Below are positions 27,604-36,692 of a DNA stretch of 64,000 nt, one piece after another. A program made the translations under genes and the position numbers. This DNA is from an uncultured Eubacteriales bacterium (GTDB taxonomy: Bacteria > Bacillota > Clostridia > Lachnospirales > Lachnospiraceae): the NCBI GenBank assembly GCA_900542465.1, contig UQNS01000007.1, positions 35,396-99,395 of the forward strand, given 5' to 3'. Numbering within the stretch: position 1 is the stretch's first letter; each line of letters begins with the position of its first letter. The notes under the pieces were generated by a model, which had not been told where the DNA came from, made no database searches, and was given only the letters and a program-made list of their open reading frames with translations.

Positions 27604-28148
27604 TTTGCTTTCATTTTACTTACATGCTTCAGGAATATCCTGGCAATGATACCGCACAGCAAACCTGTTACCAGACCCATAACTATAAAGATAGGAAGCA
27701 GATATCCTATAAACAGCGATCCAAGCGTCCATATGGCAACTAATATTTGTACAAGATTATGTGTCACGCCACCGAGCACGCTTACGCCAATGATCGAGAA
27801 AGACCTTATCTTTCTTGAAAAGGTCATAACGATAAGGCTGACAAGGCCACCGGACAGACTGAACAAAAAACTGTTAATATTTCCGAATAACATGGCTGAT
27901 AAAATGATTCTTACAAGATTTACCGCAAAGGCATCCCTTTCTCCATACATATAAAGGACCGTGATTATTGCAATATTAGCAAATCCCAGCCTCATACCCG
28001 GAACAGGAAATGGTATCGGAAGTAGACTTTCTACATACGAGAATATCATTGCAATAGCAACAAAAAGACCGCACATAGCAAGTTCGCTAATACTACGGCC
28101 CTTTTTATTGTTATTTAATCGTCCACTATTTTTTTCTATCATAAGCAT
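27600..28148 (-). CDS. Gx transporter / Hpre_diP_synt_I family membrane protein
   Basis: A 182-residue integral membrane protein with five or six hydrophobic segments. ELAMCGLFVAIAMIFSYVES and PVPGMRLGFANIAIITVLYMYG match the family annotated as heptaprenyl diphosphate synthase component I or Gx transporter; the former name is probably misleading since there is no isoprenoid synthase motif. It is the last gene of the rnf transcript, after the NusG-II protein, a linkage frequently seen in Clostridia. Whether it transports a flavin, quinone precursor or other ligand for Rnf is unknown. Its stop lies inside the terminator stem. Confidence 0.82.
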   Translation of the reverse strand: MLMIEKNSGRLNNNKKGRSISELAMCGLFVAIAMIFSYVESLLPIPFPVPGMRLGFANIAIITVLYMYGERDAFAVNLVRIILSAMLFGNINSFLFSLSGGLVSLIVMTFSRKIRSFSIIGVSVLGGVTHNLVQILVAIWTLGSLFIGYLLPIFIVMGLVTGLLCGIIARIFLKHVSKMKAK

Positions 28149-28173
28149 GAGTTTCCAATCAAATAATTTTTAT

Positions 28174-28575
28174 TTATTTTACCACTGAATCCAGTTTTGA
28201 GCTAGTTCCGGATATTTCGACCACCAGCCTGTGTGGAAGGCATACGATAGTCTGCCCCGCCTTATCTATAGCTCCTGTATGGACACATACCTTATCAGGG
28301 CAGTCAGCATCGATTATCCTGACCTTCCCACCCTGGATCCTAACCATATTGTGTCCTCCGGCATAACCTTGTATATCCATGTCTTTATCTGTTGTTAATG
28401 GCTCTGCATACAGGACTTTACCGTCAACCTTAACTATGACCATATCCGCAGGTGATTTTTTATTATTAAAAAAAAACACTAATGCTAATATGCCGGCGAT
28501 GGCCAGAATAATTAAGAATAAAAAAATATCCTTATTCTTTTTCTGACTCTTATTGTTGATATCCGGCTGGTCCAT
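28174..28575 (-). CDS. Membrane-anchored NusG domain II protein
   Basis: A 133-residue protein with one N-terminal membrane helix (about residues 18-37, IFLFLIILAIAGILALVFFF) and an external domain of the NusG-II type. The domain has two cysteines in ADCPDKVCVHTG and a third in QTIVCLPHRLVV. The spacing CPDKVC plus CLPH is the family hallmark. Such proteins are found next to rnf or apbE genes in Clostridia; a link to Rnf assembly or flavin attachment is inferred from context only. Start ATG 28575 has AAGGAG upstream, 13 bases after rnfB. Confidence 0.85.
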   Translation of the reverse strand: MDQPDINNKSQKKNKDIFLFLIILAIAGILALVFFFNNKKSPADMVIVKVDGKVLYAEPLTTDKDMDIQGYAGGHNMVRIQGGKVRIIDADCPDKVCVHTGAIDKAGQTIVCLPHRLVVEISGTSSKLDSVVK

Positions 28576-28588
28576 TTATTCTCCTTAA

Positions 28589-29410
28589 TTATTTCTTTGC
28601 CTTGGATTTTAACGGCATAAATTCAATAACCTTAGTAGGGCACGCTTCTGCACATTTACCACAGTTAATACATCTTGAGTAGTCTATCTTAGCAAGATTG
28701 TCATTAACATGGATGGCTATTTCAGGAAGCGGACATGCTCTTTCACACTTCTTACAGCCAATACAGCCTGCTGAGCACACCATCATGACATCCTTTGCCC
28801 TGTCAGGTGAATTACACTGGACTGCGTACTTATTTTTATAAGGGATCATTTCAATAAGATCCTTAGGACATGCAGCTACACACTTTTCACAAGCTACGCA
28901 TTTTTCCTTATCCACCACTGCAATCCCGTTAATGATATGGATCGCATCAAATTCACACGCATCAACACAGTCGCCGAATCCTCTGCAGCCGTGCTCACAG
29001 CCTTTGGCTCCGCCATTAGGCGTTACAACTGTTCCCGCACATGTATTTACACCCGTGTATTCAAAGTTTTCTTTTGCATGTTCACAGTCACCTGCACATT
29101 TCACAAAAGCAACTTTATTCTCTACTTCCGCGGCATCTCCCCCTGTAAGCTCAGCAAGCATATCTGCAATCTTAGGTCCGCCTACAGGACATAGTGTCGG
29201 AGGAGCTTCACCTCGAGCAACTGCCGCTGCCGCTCCATCACATCCGGGATATCCGCATGCACCGCAGTTATTTCCAGGGAGCATCTCCCTTATCTTTTCT
29301 TCCTTTTCATCAACCGGGACTTCCAGTCTTTTGCTCATTATACTTAAGAAAAAGCCCAGACCGATTCCGGCTGCTCCGACGATAATCGCCGCTAATAATA
29401 CTTGAGACAT
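28589..29410 (-). CDS. rnfB: Rnf complex subunit B
   Basis: Entry point for electrons from reduced ferredoxin in the Rnf complex. The 273-residue protein has an N-terminal membrane helix (residues 3-24), a four-cysteine cluster domain with CGACGYPGCDG and a distal CPVGG, and several ferredoxin-like clusters: CRGFGDCVDACEF, CVACEKCVAACP, CIGCKKCERACP and CINCGKCAEACP. This cluster-rich form is typical of clostridial RnfB. Start ATG 29410 has GGAGGA upstream. It is the last of the six core rnf genes. Confidence 0.96.
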   Translation of the reverse strand: MSQVLLAAIIVGAAGIGLGFFLSIMSKRLEVPVDEKEEKIREMLPGNNCGACGYPGCDGAAAAVARGEAPPTLCPVGGPKIADMLAELTGGDAAEVENKVAFVKCAGDCEHAKENFEYTGVNTCAGTVVTPNGGAKGCEHGCRGFGDCVDACEFDAIHIINGIAVVDKEKCVACEKCVAACPKDLIEMIPYKNKYAVQCNSPDRAKDVMMVCSAGCIGCKKCERACPLPEIAIHVNDNLAKIDYSRCINCGKCAEACPTKVIEFMPLKSKAKK

Positions 29411-29428
29411 ATCAGCTTCCTCCTAATT

Positions 29429-30001
29429 TTATAATACTCCGGCAAATCCCATGAACGCAATGGACATAAGACCTGCTGTAAGTAATACATGCGGCATTCC
29501 CTGAAAGCTTTCCGGAATATCATTATATTCACATCTTTCTCTGATAGAAGCCATAAGTAGAAGGGCTATCGCAAATCCCAGCGATGTACCAAAACCGTTA
29601 ACGACCGACTCAACAAATCCGAAGCTCTTCTTTACATTTGTAAGCGCAACTCCAAGTACCGCACAGTTGGTCGTAATAAGAGGAAGATACACACCAAGCG
29701 ACTGATAAAGATTTTCATTTGTCTTCTTCAGGTACATTTCAAGGAACTGTACTAAAGATGCAATAACCAGGATAAATACTATGGTATTTAGATAAGTTAT
29801 GTTAAATGGCAGCAGTATGAACTGATATATAAGGCTGCAGGCCGCGGATGAAACCGTAATGACCGCTATTACTGCGCCGCCCATTCCCATAGATGTGTTG
29901 ATCTTCTTCGATACGCCTAGGAATGGACAGAGCCCGAGGAACTGACTAAGTACAACGTTGTTAACCAACGCAGCACTTATCGCAAGCAAAATCAACTTCA
30001 T
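29429..30001 (-). CDS. rnfA: Rnf complex subunit A
   Basis: Integral membrane subunit, homologous to RnfE and to NqrE. The 190-residue protein is almost wholly hydrophobic, with six membrane segments. LGLCPFLGVSKKI near residues 22-34 contains a conserved cysteine, and ITTNCAVLGVAL holds the second; these pair across the membrane around a [2Fe-2S] cluster in characterised Rnf and Nqr complexes. It overlaps rnfE by four bases, so the two are coupled. Confidence 0.95.
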   Translation of the reverse strand: MKLILLAISAALVNNVVLSQFLGLCPFLGVSKKINTSMGMGGAVIAVITVSSAACSLIYQFILLPFNITYLNTIVFILVIASLVQFLEMYLKKTNENLYQSLGVYLPLITTNCAVLGVALTNVKKSFGFVESVVNGFGTSLGFAIALLLMASIRERCEYNDIPESFQGMPHVLLTAGLMSIAFMGFAGVL

Positions 30002-30762
30002 GTCGTTTCCTCCTTCTCTTTAGTAGTTACCGCCGGTTTAGATGGTACTCCGCATGCGGCTGCACCAGCACATGAAACACAGCCTTCTTCAGAGGTATAG
30101 TCCGGAACCGCAGCCGGCTTCATACCTTTTTTCTTCTTGATCTTATTCATAACCGCGATCACAAATGCAAGTACGAAGAAAGCTCCCGGAGCAAGTACTA
30201 CTATACTTGCCGGCGTATAATGCCATCCGCCTATATTGATCTTTGTAAAATCTACAACAGCTTTCGCGCCATCTGAATAGATCGTACCGCTTCCTATTAA
30301 TTCCCTTAAAAATCCAAGTATCGAAAGGGCGATCGTAAAACCTATACCCATTCCTATACCATCGAAAATTGACGGTATTACAGGATTCTTTCCTGCATAG
30401 GCTTCTGCTCTTCCAAGAATAATACAGTTAACAACGATAAGAGGAATATAAATACCGAGCGATTCATAAAGACTTGGTAAAAATCCCTGTATCATGAACT
30501 GGATTATGGTAACGAGAGAAGCTACGACAACAATATATGAAGGTACCCTCACGCTGTCCGGAATAAACTTTCTAAGCATTGATATGAACATATTAGAAAG
30601 GATCAGAACAACAAGAGTAGCCATACCCATTCCAAGGCCATTTGCAAGGGATGTGGTAACGGCCATGGTAGGACACATACCCAGAGTCATAACAAGCGTA
30701 GGATTTTCCTTAATAATACCAGTAAGAAGTCTTTCACCAATTTTGTTCATTTTATGATGCAC
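29998..30762 (-). CDS. rnfE: Rnf complex subunit E with Cys-containing tail
   Basis: Membrane subunit paired with RnfA. The 254-residue protein has six hydrophobic segments with the cysteines in GMCPTMAVTTS and IVVNCIILGRAEAY. The C-terminal extension of about 55 residues is soluble, basic then acidic, and has CVSCAGAAACG, which is beyond the usual length (about 200 residues). Whether this tail binds metal or is only a linker is unknown. The gene overlaps rnfG by 11 bases and rnfA by four. Confidence 0.95.
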   Translation of the reverse strand: MHHKMNKIGERLLTGIIKENPTLVMTLGMCPTMAVTTSLANGLGMGMATLVVLILSNMFISMLRKFIPDSVRVPSYIVVVASLVTIIQFMIQGFLPSLYESLGIYIPLIVVNCIILGRAEAYAGKNPVIPSIFDGIGMGIGFTIALSILGFLRELIGSGTIYSDGAKAVVDFTKINIGGWHYTPASIVVLAPGAFFVLAFVIAVMNKIKKKKGMKPAAVPDYTSEEGCVSCAGAAACGVPSKPAVTTKEKEETT

Positions 30763-31408
30763 CTCCTCCTAATATTCCTTTTGACTGCAGATCTTTAGCG
30801 ACTAAAAGCGCTGAATTGACACCTCTTGTAATTGCTCTGGAAGTAATAGTCGATCCGCCGATCGCATCTATCTTTTCTTCTGATGCGCTGCCGCTGCCGT
30901 CTTTAACGACCTTAAATGCGTCTGCCTTGGCATTTGCAAATTGTGCAAGAAATGACGGATCCGTTTTTGCCTTCATGCCAAGACCCGCAGTTTCTGAAAT
31001 AGAAAGGAGAGATACTCCCTCCACCTTGCCTTCATTTGTAATTCCAACCGAATATTTTATATCTCCGGCATAGCCATCGTGTGCAACTACTGTTACAACG
31101 ACACCAACTGTCTTATCTCCGTTTTTCCCTAAAACCACCCCAAGAACATCATCATTTGAATAATTCTCAGGGTCTGATGTCAAGACCGGCTTATATGTGG
31201 ACTGGATCTTAGCTTCTGTATACTCATCACCCTTAACCGGCTCAAAGCTGTCAGCGTCTTTTAAAACTGACTTATATGCACTCTGCTGTGTATTAATTTC
31301 CTGCTGGGTTATTGGTGTTTTAGTGATGAAGTAAACAACTCCCAATAAGAAGCCAGCAACGATCGTAATCAAAAACAGGCGCATTGCATCTGATACCTGC
31401 TTGTTCAT
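30752..31408 (-). CDS. rnfG: Rnf complex subunit G (FMN-binding)
   Basis: Carries a covalently bound FMN in the Rnf electron path. The 218-residue protein has one N-terminal membrane helix (residues 10-28) and an external FMN-binding domain. GLGMKAKTDPSF and the attachment motif in GGSTITSRAITRGV are visible; ApbE attaches FMN to the second threonine of an S(T)AT-type motif, here STIT. The gene lies between rnfD (overlapping by one base) and rnfE. No apbE gene is seen in this window. Confidence 0.95.
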   Translation of the reverse strand: MNKQVSDAMRLFLITIVAGFLLGVVYFITKTPITQQEINTQQSAYKSVLKDADSFEPVKGDEYTEAKIQSTYKPVLTSDPENYSNDDVLGVVLGKNGDKTVGVVVTVVAHDGYAGDIKYSVGITNEGKVEGVSLLSISETAGLGMKAKTDPSFLAQFANAKADAFKVVKDGSGSASEEKIDAIGGSTITSRAITRGVNSALLVAKDLQSKGILGGGAS

Positions 31409-32367
31409 TATTTGCGAGCCTCCTTTTTTTCTTTAATATAACCAAAAGGTTTAGGCACTGTGCCCTTTTCAATAAATGGCACAAGCATATTAGCAAATAT
31501 AATCGTGTATGAAACACCTTCCGGAGAATTTCCGAACATTCTGAAGACGAATAAGAGTACGCCCAGAATTACTCCGAATAATACCCTTCCCTTAGGTGTT
31601 GACGGACTCGTAACATAGTCCGTTGCCATAAAGAAAGCACCCATGATAAGACCGCCTCCGCATACTTCCTGCAGCATATACATCGCGTCAAACTGATGTC
31701 CCGGCGCAAGCAGGAAGCATAAAAGAGCAAATGTTCCTATATAAAATAATGGAATATGCGGTGTTATTACCTTTCTTATGAAGAGATATGCCGCTCCTAT
31801 CATAAGGAAAAGCACGGATGTCTCGCCAATAACTCCATTAACGCTTCCAAAGAACAGATCCCATAAATTAACTGTTCCTACAGCTTCTCCTCCCGGTTTT
31901 AAAATTGCAAGCGGAGTTGGAGATGATACACCATCCAAAACATAATTGGTCATTTCCCTCGTGTAAGCAAGGATGAGGAAACATCTTGCAGCAAGGGCGG
32001 GGTTCATAAAGTTCTGTCCCAGACCGCCAAACAGCTGTTTAACGATAATAATTGCGAATGCACAGCCTATGACTTCCATCCATATAGGAAATGCAGACGG
32101 TAAGTTCATTGCCAGAAGAAGACCTGTTAAAGCTGCCGTCAGATCTGATACAGTGACCTTTTTATGCATTGCTTTCTGATAGATCGCTTCGATCGCCACG
32201 CTGGCAAATACACCCACAAGCAGTCTGATAAGTGCACTTACACCAAAATTATATACTCCAAAAGCACATGCCGGCGTTAAGGCTATAAGAACATCTCTCA
32301 TTATTGCCTGAGTAGAATCCTTACTTCTTACGTGCGGACTTTCCGATACTCTAAATAATGCACTCAT
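31408..32367 (-). CDS. rnfD: Rnf complex subunit D (FMN-binding)
   Basis: Membrane subunit of the ion-translocating part of Rnf, homologous to NqrB. The 319-residue protein has about nine hydrophobic segments. FMN attachment is expected at the threonine in DGVSSPTPLAILK (residues about 148-160), a slightly altered form of the SGATP-type motif. The segment QNFMNPALAARCFLILAYT is strongly conserved in RnfD. It overlaps rnfC by four bases. Confidence 0.95.
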   Translation of the reverse strand: MSALFRVSESPHVRSKDSTQAIMRDVLIALTPACAFGVYNFGVSALIRLLVGVFASVAIEAIYQKAMHKKVTVSDLTAALTGLLLAMNLPSAFPIWMEVIGCAFAIIIVKQLFGGLGQNFMNPALAARCFLILAYTREMTNYVLDGVSSPTPLAILKPGGEAVGTVNLWDLFFGSVNGVIGETSVLFLMIGAAYLFIRKVITPHIPLFYIGTFALLCFLLAPGHQFDAMYMLQEVCGGGLIMGAFFMATDYVTSPSTPKGRVLFGVILGVLLFVFRMFGNSPEGVSYTIIFANMLVPFIEKGTVPKPFGYIKEKKEARK

Positions 32368-33692
32368 GCCTTGGCCACCTTCTTTCTGCTTCTTGCAACC
32401 TTAATAGCTACTTTCATTGATTTAATAGACTGCTTGAGAGGAATTTTGGCCGGACATACATATGAACAGCATCCGCATTCAATACAATACATACCATAAT
32501 TCTTCTCAAAATCTTCCAGAAGATTTCTCTCTGACATTTTAGATAGTTTATTAGGAAGCAGCTGCATAGGACAGACTGAAACACACTTTCCGCAATTGAT
32601 ACATGGAGTTGTTTCAGAATTGGAAACATCATCATGCTTCACTGCTAAAAGAGCTGAACTGGTCTTAGTGATCGGAGCGCTCAGATCATACATTGCAAAT
32701 CCCATCATAGTACCACCATCAATATACTTTTCCGGATCCTGGATCGTTCCTCCTGCAGCTTCTATCACTTCACTGAAGGCTGTTCCAAGATAAACTCTGA
32801 AGTTTCCCGGATTAACTATATCATCGCCCGAAACAGTGAATATTCTCTTTATTAAAGGTCTTCCCTCAACAACAGCTTCATAGGTATTAAGAAGAGATGT
32901 AACATTACTTACTACTACGCCCTTTTTATTTGATCTTTCTATAGGCTTGACTTTAATACCGGTCAGTACCTGTACCAGAGTCCTGTCACTTCCCTGCGGG
33001 TATTTTGTCTTCACTGATCTCACGCTGATATTGCTTTCATCGGCGCAGGCATCTGTAAGCGCTTTAATGGCTTCCGGTTTATTATCCTCTATTCCGATTA
33101 CAGCCTCAGCATTAGGAAAAAGTCTCAGGGCGATCTTTATTCCCTTAACGATCTTATCTGCCGATTCAAGCATCACCTTGTAATCTGATGTAAGGTACGG
33201 CTCACATTCCGCAGCATTAATAACAATGTACCTGATGGCATCAGGATCATCAGGCGCGAACTTTACCGCTGTAGGAAAGGCACCACCGCCCATTCCTACA
33301 ACACCTGCTTCTCTGATCCTTTCAACGATCTCGTCATTTGTCAGATCCTTCGGATCCTTAACTTCATATTCGACCTCTGAATACTCGCCATCATTCTCAA
33401 TAACAATACTTAAAGACTTTCCGCCCGTTGGTAAAGTACGGGGCTCAATGGCTTTAACTTTACCGGAAACTGAGGAATGAATATTAGCCGAAACAACTCC
33501 GTCAGCCTCCGCAATCTTCTGCCCGGCCAACACGAGTTCTCCAACCTTTACAATTGGAACTGCTGGTTTACCAGCATGTTGGTTTAGTGGAAACACTAAA
33601 AGTCCGGCGGGCTTCAGATCCTGGACCGGCTTATCTTTAGTAATATCCTTCCCTTCAAAGGGGTGGATTCCACCTTTGAATGTACGCGCCAT
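32364..33692 (-). CDS. rnfC: Rnf complex subunit C (NAD-side)
   Basis: Soluble peripheral subunit where NAD+ is reduced. The 442-residue protein begins with the SLBB-like region (GLLVFPLNQHAGKPAVPIVK). The FMN/NADH-binding Rossmann domain contains GVVGMGGGAFPTAVKF, followed by INAAECEPYLTSDY. Two ferredoxin motifs lie near the C-terminus: CINCGKCVSVCP and CIECGCCSYVCP. It is the first gene of rnfCDGEAB; ATG 33692 has GGGGAGG upstream. The complex couples ferredoxin oxidation to NAD+ reduction with export of Na+ or H+. Confidence 0.96.
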   Translation of the reverse strand: MARTFKGGIHPFEGKDITKDKPVQDLKPAGLLVFPLNQHAGKPAVPIVKVGELVLAGQKIAEADGVVSANIHSSVSGKVKAIEPRTLPTGGKSLSIVIENDGEYSEVEYEVKDPKDLTNDEIVERIREAGVVGMGGGAFPTAVKFAPDDPDAIRYIVINAAECEPYLTSDYKVMLESADKIVKGIKIALRLFPNAEAVIGIEDNKPEAIKALTDACADESNISVRSVKTKYPQGSDRTLVQVLTGIKVKPIERSNKKGVVVSNVTSLLNTYEAVVEGRPLIKRIFTVSGDDIVNPGNFRVYLGTAFSEVIEAAGGTIQDPEKYIDGGTMMGFAMYDLSAPITKTSSALLAVKHDDVSNSETTPCINCGKCVSVCPMQLLPNKLSKMSERNLLEDFEKNYGMYCIECGCCSYVCPAKIPLKQSIKSMKVAIKVARSRKKVAKA

Positions 33693-34083
33693 CGCATTAC
33701 CTCCCCATAAAAAAACCTACATAAATTGTATTAAAACTAAAACAATTATTCATGTAGTCTAGCGTAAAAACAGAAAAAAATCTAGGTTTGTAAAAATATA
33801 TAAATCAATATATTAATATATTCGCCTTGTATTATAACTAATTTTTATATGTTTACATGATTTTTATCAGTTTTAACTTATTATAAACGTAATTTTATTA
33901 AATTCTGTTGCCTATATCACACTGTCACGGTGCGAATCTGGGAATTTAAAAAAATTATTTTTTTATTTTCCAAATCTATAGAAGATCAGTGACATACGCC
34001 ACCTCACTTTAAGATAAATGCATTTAAAAAACGACCCGCTTAAAAGCAGGTCGTTTTTCTATATCGATTCTAATATTTATATA
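33693..34083. other. Intergenic region upstream of rnfC
   Basis: AT-rich, non-coding. Close to rnfC an interrupted inverted repeat (about 33717-33760; CTACAT...ACAATT) would form a hairpin in the rnf leader. TTGATT-18-TAGATT on the minus strand is a weak promoter candidate. I see no known riboswitch or Rex-type operator. The terminator at 34025-34058 belongs to the rpsA side. Confidence 0.5.
34025..34058 (-). terminator. Terminator after the rpsA-like gene
   Basis: AAAACGACC and GGTCGTTTT (34027-34035, 34049-34057) enclose an inner GC/AAGC pairing, with T residues following on the minus strand. It is 26 bases beyond the rpsA stop. Confidence 0.85.
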
Positions 34084-35175
34084 TCAGTTTTCTGAATCTT
34101 CAGCAGAAGCTTCTCCTGCATTTTCCCCGCCAAGAGCTTTCACACTAAGGCTGATCTTCTTGTCATCTGAGTTGAAATCAACAACTTTTGCTTCAACTTC
34201 CTGACCGATAGAAAGAACATCAGATGGTTTTTCAACGTGTGTTCTTGATATCTGAGAAACATGAAGAAGAGCATCGATTCCATCCTCAAGCTGGATGAAA
34301 GCTCCGAAGTCTGTCATTCTGGCCACTTTACCCTTAACAACATTGCCTACAGAGTACTTTGTAGAAGCAGAGTTCCATGGATTAGCATCAGGGAATTTAA
34401 CACTAAGTGCGATCTTATCTCCATTGATCTCTTTAATGAAGCAATCAACCTTGTCTCCAACCTTGTAGAGCTTCTTAGGATTTTCCGTTCTTCCCCATGA
34501 CATCTCTGAGATATGAAGAAGACCGTCAACACCGCCAAGATCAATGAAAGCACCGAAGTCAGTCACATTCTTAACTGTTCCTTCGACCTTATCACCTTCA
34601 TGAATATTTGCAAGAAGTTCCTGTCTCTGCTCGCTCTTCTTCTCAACGATAAGAGACTTGCAATCACCAATGATCCTTCTCTTCTTTGGATCATATTCTG
34701 TAATTACAAAAGTAACTTCCTGATTCTTAAATACTGAAAGATCCTTTATGAATGTATCTGATACAAGACTTGCCGGAATGAATACTCTTGTTTCATCAAC
34801 AACGACACCAAGACCGCCATTCATTACCTGCGTAACCTTTGCTGTAAGGACCGTCTTGTTCTCAAAAGCTTCTTCAAGCTTCTTGCTTCCGGCATCAGCG
34901 ATCATCTTTCTGTATGAAAGAAGGACCTGTCCGTCACCGTCATTTACCTTGATGACCTTGGCTTTCATTTCATCACCAACGTTAACAAGATCTCTCAGAT
35001 CAACATCTGATTCAGATGTATATTCGCTCTTTGTAATAATACCGTCAGCCTTGTAATTGATGTTTAAAACGATCTCATTCTCCTTTACATCAATTACCTT
35101 TCCATCAACGACTTCGCCCATATGGACTGTTCTGAAATTCTCGTTGAGCATTTCCTCAAAACTCTGTTCTGACAC
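34084..35175 (-). CDS. rpsA: Ribosomal protein S1-like protein (four S1 domains)
   Basis: RNA-binding protein of the S1 family that can promote mRNA binding to the ribosome. The 363-residue protein has four S1 repeats (about residues 18-85, 100-170, 190-260, 275-345), for example VTDFGAFIDLGGVDGLLHIS and MTDFGAFIQLEDGIDALLHV. This is shorter than the six-domain Gram-negative S1 but normal for Firmicutes. The start is GTG at 35175 with AGGAGG 9 bases upstream, which lies inside the end of ispH. Many Clostridia have IspH and S1 fused; here they are separate frames overlapping by 20 bases. Confidence 0.93.
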   Translation of the reverse strand: MSEQSFEEMLNENFRTVHMGEVVDGKVIDVKENEIVLNINYKADGIITKSEYTSESDVDLRDLVNVGDEMKAKVIKVNDGDGQVLLSYRKMIADAGSKKLEEAFENKTVLTAKVTQVMNGGLGVVVDETRVFIPASLVSDTFIKDLSVFKNQEVTFVITEYDPKKRRIIGDCKSLIVEKKSEQRQELLANIHEGDKVEGTVKNVTDFGAFIDLGGVDGLLHISEMSWGRTENPKKLYKVGDKVDCFIKEINGDKIALSVKFPDANPWNSASTKYSVGNVVKGKVARMTDFGAFIQLEDGIDALLHVSQISRTHVEKPSDVLSIGQEVEAKVVDFNSDDKKISLSVKALGGENAGEASAEDSEN

Positions 35176-36004
35176 TAGTGTAAACCTCCTGAATTATGTT
35201 GTTTGGGGTGGACGCCCCTGCTGTAATACCAATACGCTCCGCCGCCTTAAGCTTCTCTAGATCCAGATCTTTAAGCCCGCCTATGAGAAAAGTTTGTGGA
35301 CACTCTTGCTTAGAAATCTCATATAGCTTCCTAGTGTTTGAACTGTTTTTCCCTCCGATGACAATCATGGCATCGACGCTCTTAGCTATTTCCCGGGCCT
35401 CTTTCTGACGCACCTCAGTAGCATTACAAATTGTATTACTAATATCCCCATTATATCGCTTTTTCTTAAGAATATCAACTAAATGGTTAAATTTATTATT
35501 TTGAAATGTCGTTTGAGATACGATATGTATGTCCGGGTTATCTGACACAAACGCCTCAGCCTCTTCCTCATTATCGATCACTGTAGCAGGGCTTTCACAC
35601 CATCCCATAATTCCACGCACTTCCGGGTGGTTTGCATCGCCTACGATAACATTATGTTTACCTTCTGCACTGGCTTTTTTAACGAGCCTGTGGATCTTAA
35701 GAACAAAGGGACATGTTGCATCAACTATCTGCATTCCGTATTCTTCCAGTTTGGCATAGACATCTTTGCTCACTCCATGGCTTCGGATAATGACTATTCC
35801 CGGCTCTCTGCCTTCTATATCATTAATATCCTCAATAATTTTAACTCCGTGTTTGGCAAGGTCCTCAACCACCGCTTCATTATGGATTATCTCGCCGTAA
35901 GTATATATATTTCCGCCTTCCTTGAGCTTCTGGTACACCAGATCCACAGCTCTTTCCACACCAAAACAGAAGCCGGCGGATTTAGCTAAAATTATCTCCT
36001 TCAT
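35156..36004 (-). CDS. ispH: 4-hydroxy-3-methylbut-2-enyl diphosphate reductase
   Basis: Last enzyme of the MEP isoprenoid pathway; it produces IPP and DMAPP with a [4Fe-4S] cluster. The 282-residue protein has three cluster cysteines: in SAGFCFGVERAV, in VDATCPFVLKIH and in ISNTICNATEVRQ. Other conserved motifs are IRSHGV, GDANHPEV and IIGGKNSSNTRKL-like sequence (VIGGKNSSNT). ATG 36004 is chosen because GGAGAG precedes it; a TTG at 36016 overlaps that site. It is downstream of cmk and runs into rpsA. Confidence 0.96.
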   Translation of the reverse strand: MKEIILAKSAGFCFGVERAVDLVYQKLKEGGNIYTYGEIIHNEAVVEDLAKHGVKIIEDINDIEGREPGIVIIRSHGVSKDVYAKLEEYGMQIVDATCPFVLKIHRLVKKASAEGKHNVIVGDANHPEVRGIMGWCESPATVIDNEEEAEAFVSDNPDIHIVSQTTFQNNKFNHLVDILKKKRYNGDISNTICNATEVRQKEAREIAKSVDAMIVIGGKNSSNTRKLYEISKQECPQTFLIGGLKDLDLEKLKAAERIGITAGASTPNNIIQEVYTSVRTEF

Positions 36005-36023
36005 AGCTCTCTCCAATTCCCAA

Positions 36024-36692
36024 TCATTTAACTCTGCTGTTAAATAATCCGTATATTTTTTCGATCACTTCATCCTCGCTGAGACTGGATGTATCTACGA
36101 TCACCGCATCAGCTGCAGGCCGCAGAGGTGAAATAGCACGGTTTTCATCGGCAAAATCCCTGTCCTTTATGTCCTTCAGGATCGTATTGTAATCACAATC
36201 GTCATCTTTAAGACAGAGCTCATCAAATCTTCTTTTTGCTCTTACGTTAGCATCGGCAGTCATAAACACTTTTAAAAAAGCATCCTGCAGAACTCTTGTA
36301 CCTATGTCTCTCCCGTCCATTATAACAGATTTTTCCTTTGCAATTTTCTGCTGAAGCTCTACAAGTTTATCTCTGACACATGCATATTTAGATACGATAG
36401 ATGCGCCCTTTCCCACTTCTTCTTCTCTTAATCGCTTCGTTATATTTTCATCATTCAAAAATACCTGCTGGATCCCATTTTTATAATCGATCGAAATGAT
36501 AACTTCATCTATTCTCGCAGAAACAGTCTCCTCATCCTCTAATTTTATTCCCTGATCTAATGCCCAGCATGCAATTGCCCTATACATAGCTCCTGTATCA
36601 ACATAAGTAAATCCAAGCCTGGATGCCAGACCTTTCGCGATCGTACTCTTTCCGGCTCCTGCCGGTCCATCAATAGCAATTGAATACATCAT
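36024..36692 (-). CDS. cmk: Cytidylate kinase
   Basis: Phosphorylates CMP and dCMP to the diphosphates. The 222-residue protein has the P-loop DGPAGAGKSTIAK, the DTGAMYRAI substrate motif and the DGRDIGTRVLQDA motif, then KVFMTADANVRAKRR. Start ATG 36692 has AAAGGAG upstream. It follows the flavoprotein gene directly and precedes ispH by 19 bases. The order cmk-ispH-rpsA is common in Clostridia. Confidence 0.96.
   Translation of the reverse strand: MMYSIAIDGPAGAGKSTIAKGLASRLGFTYVDTGAMYRAIACWALDQGIKLEDEETVSARIDEVIISIDYKNGIQQVFLNDENITKRLREEEVGKGASIVSKYACVRDKLVELQQKIAKEKSVIMDGRDIGTRVLQDAFLKVFMTADANVRAKRRFDELCLKDDDCDYNTILKDIKDRDFADENRAISPLRPAADAVIVDTSSLSEDEVIEKIYGLFNSRVK

Noticed and set aside
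28932..29405. 157-codon plus-strand ORF opposite rnfB
   Set aside because: It is antisense to Cys-rich RnfB, whose frame lacks stops on the complementary strand; no ribosome site or domain.
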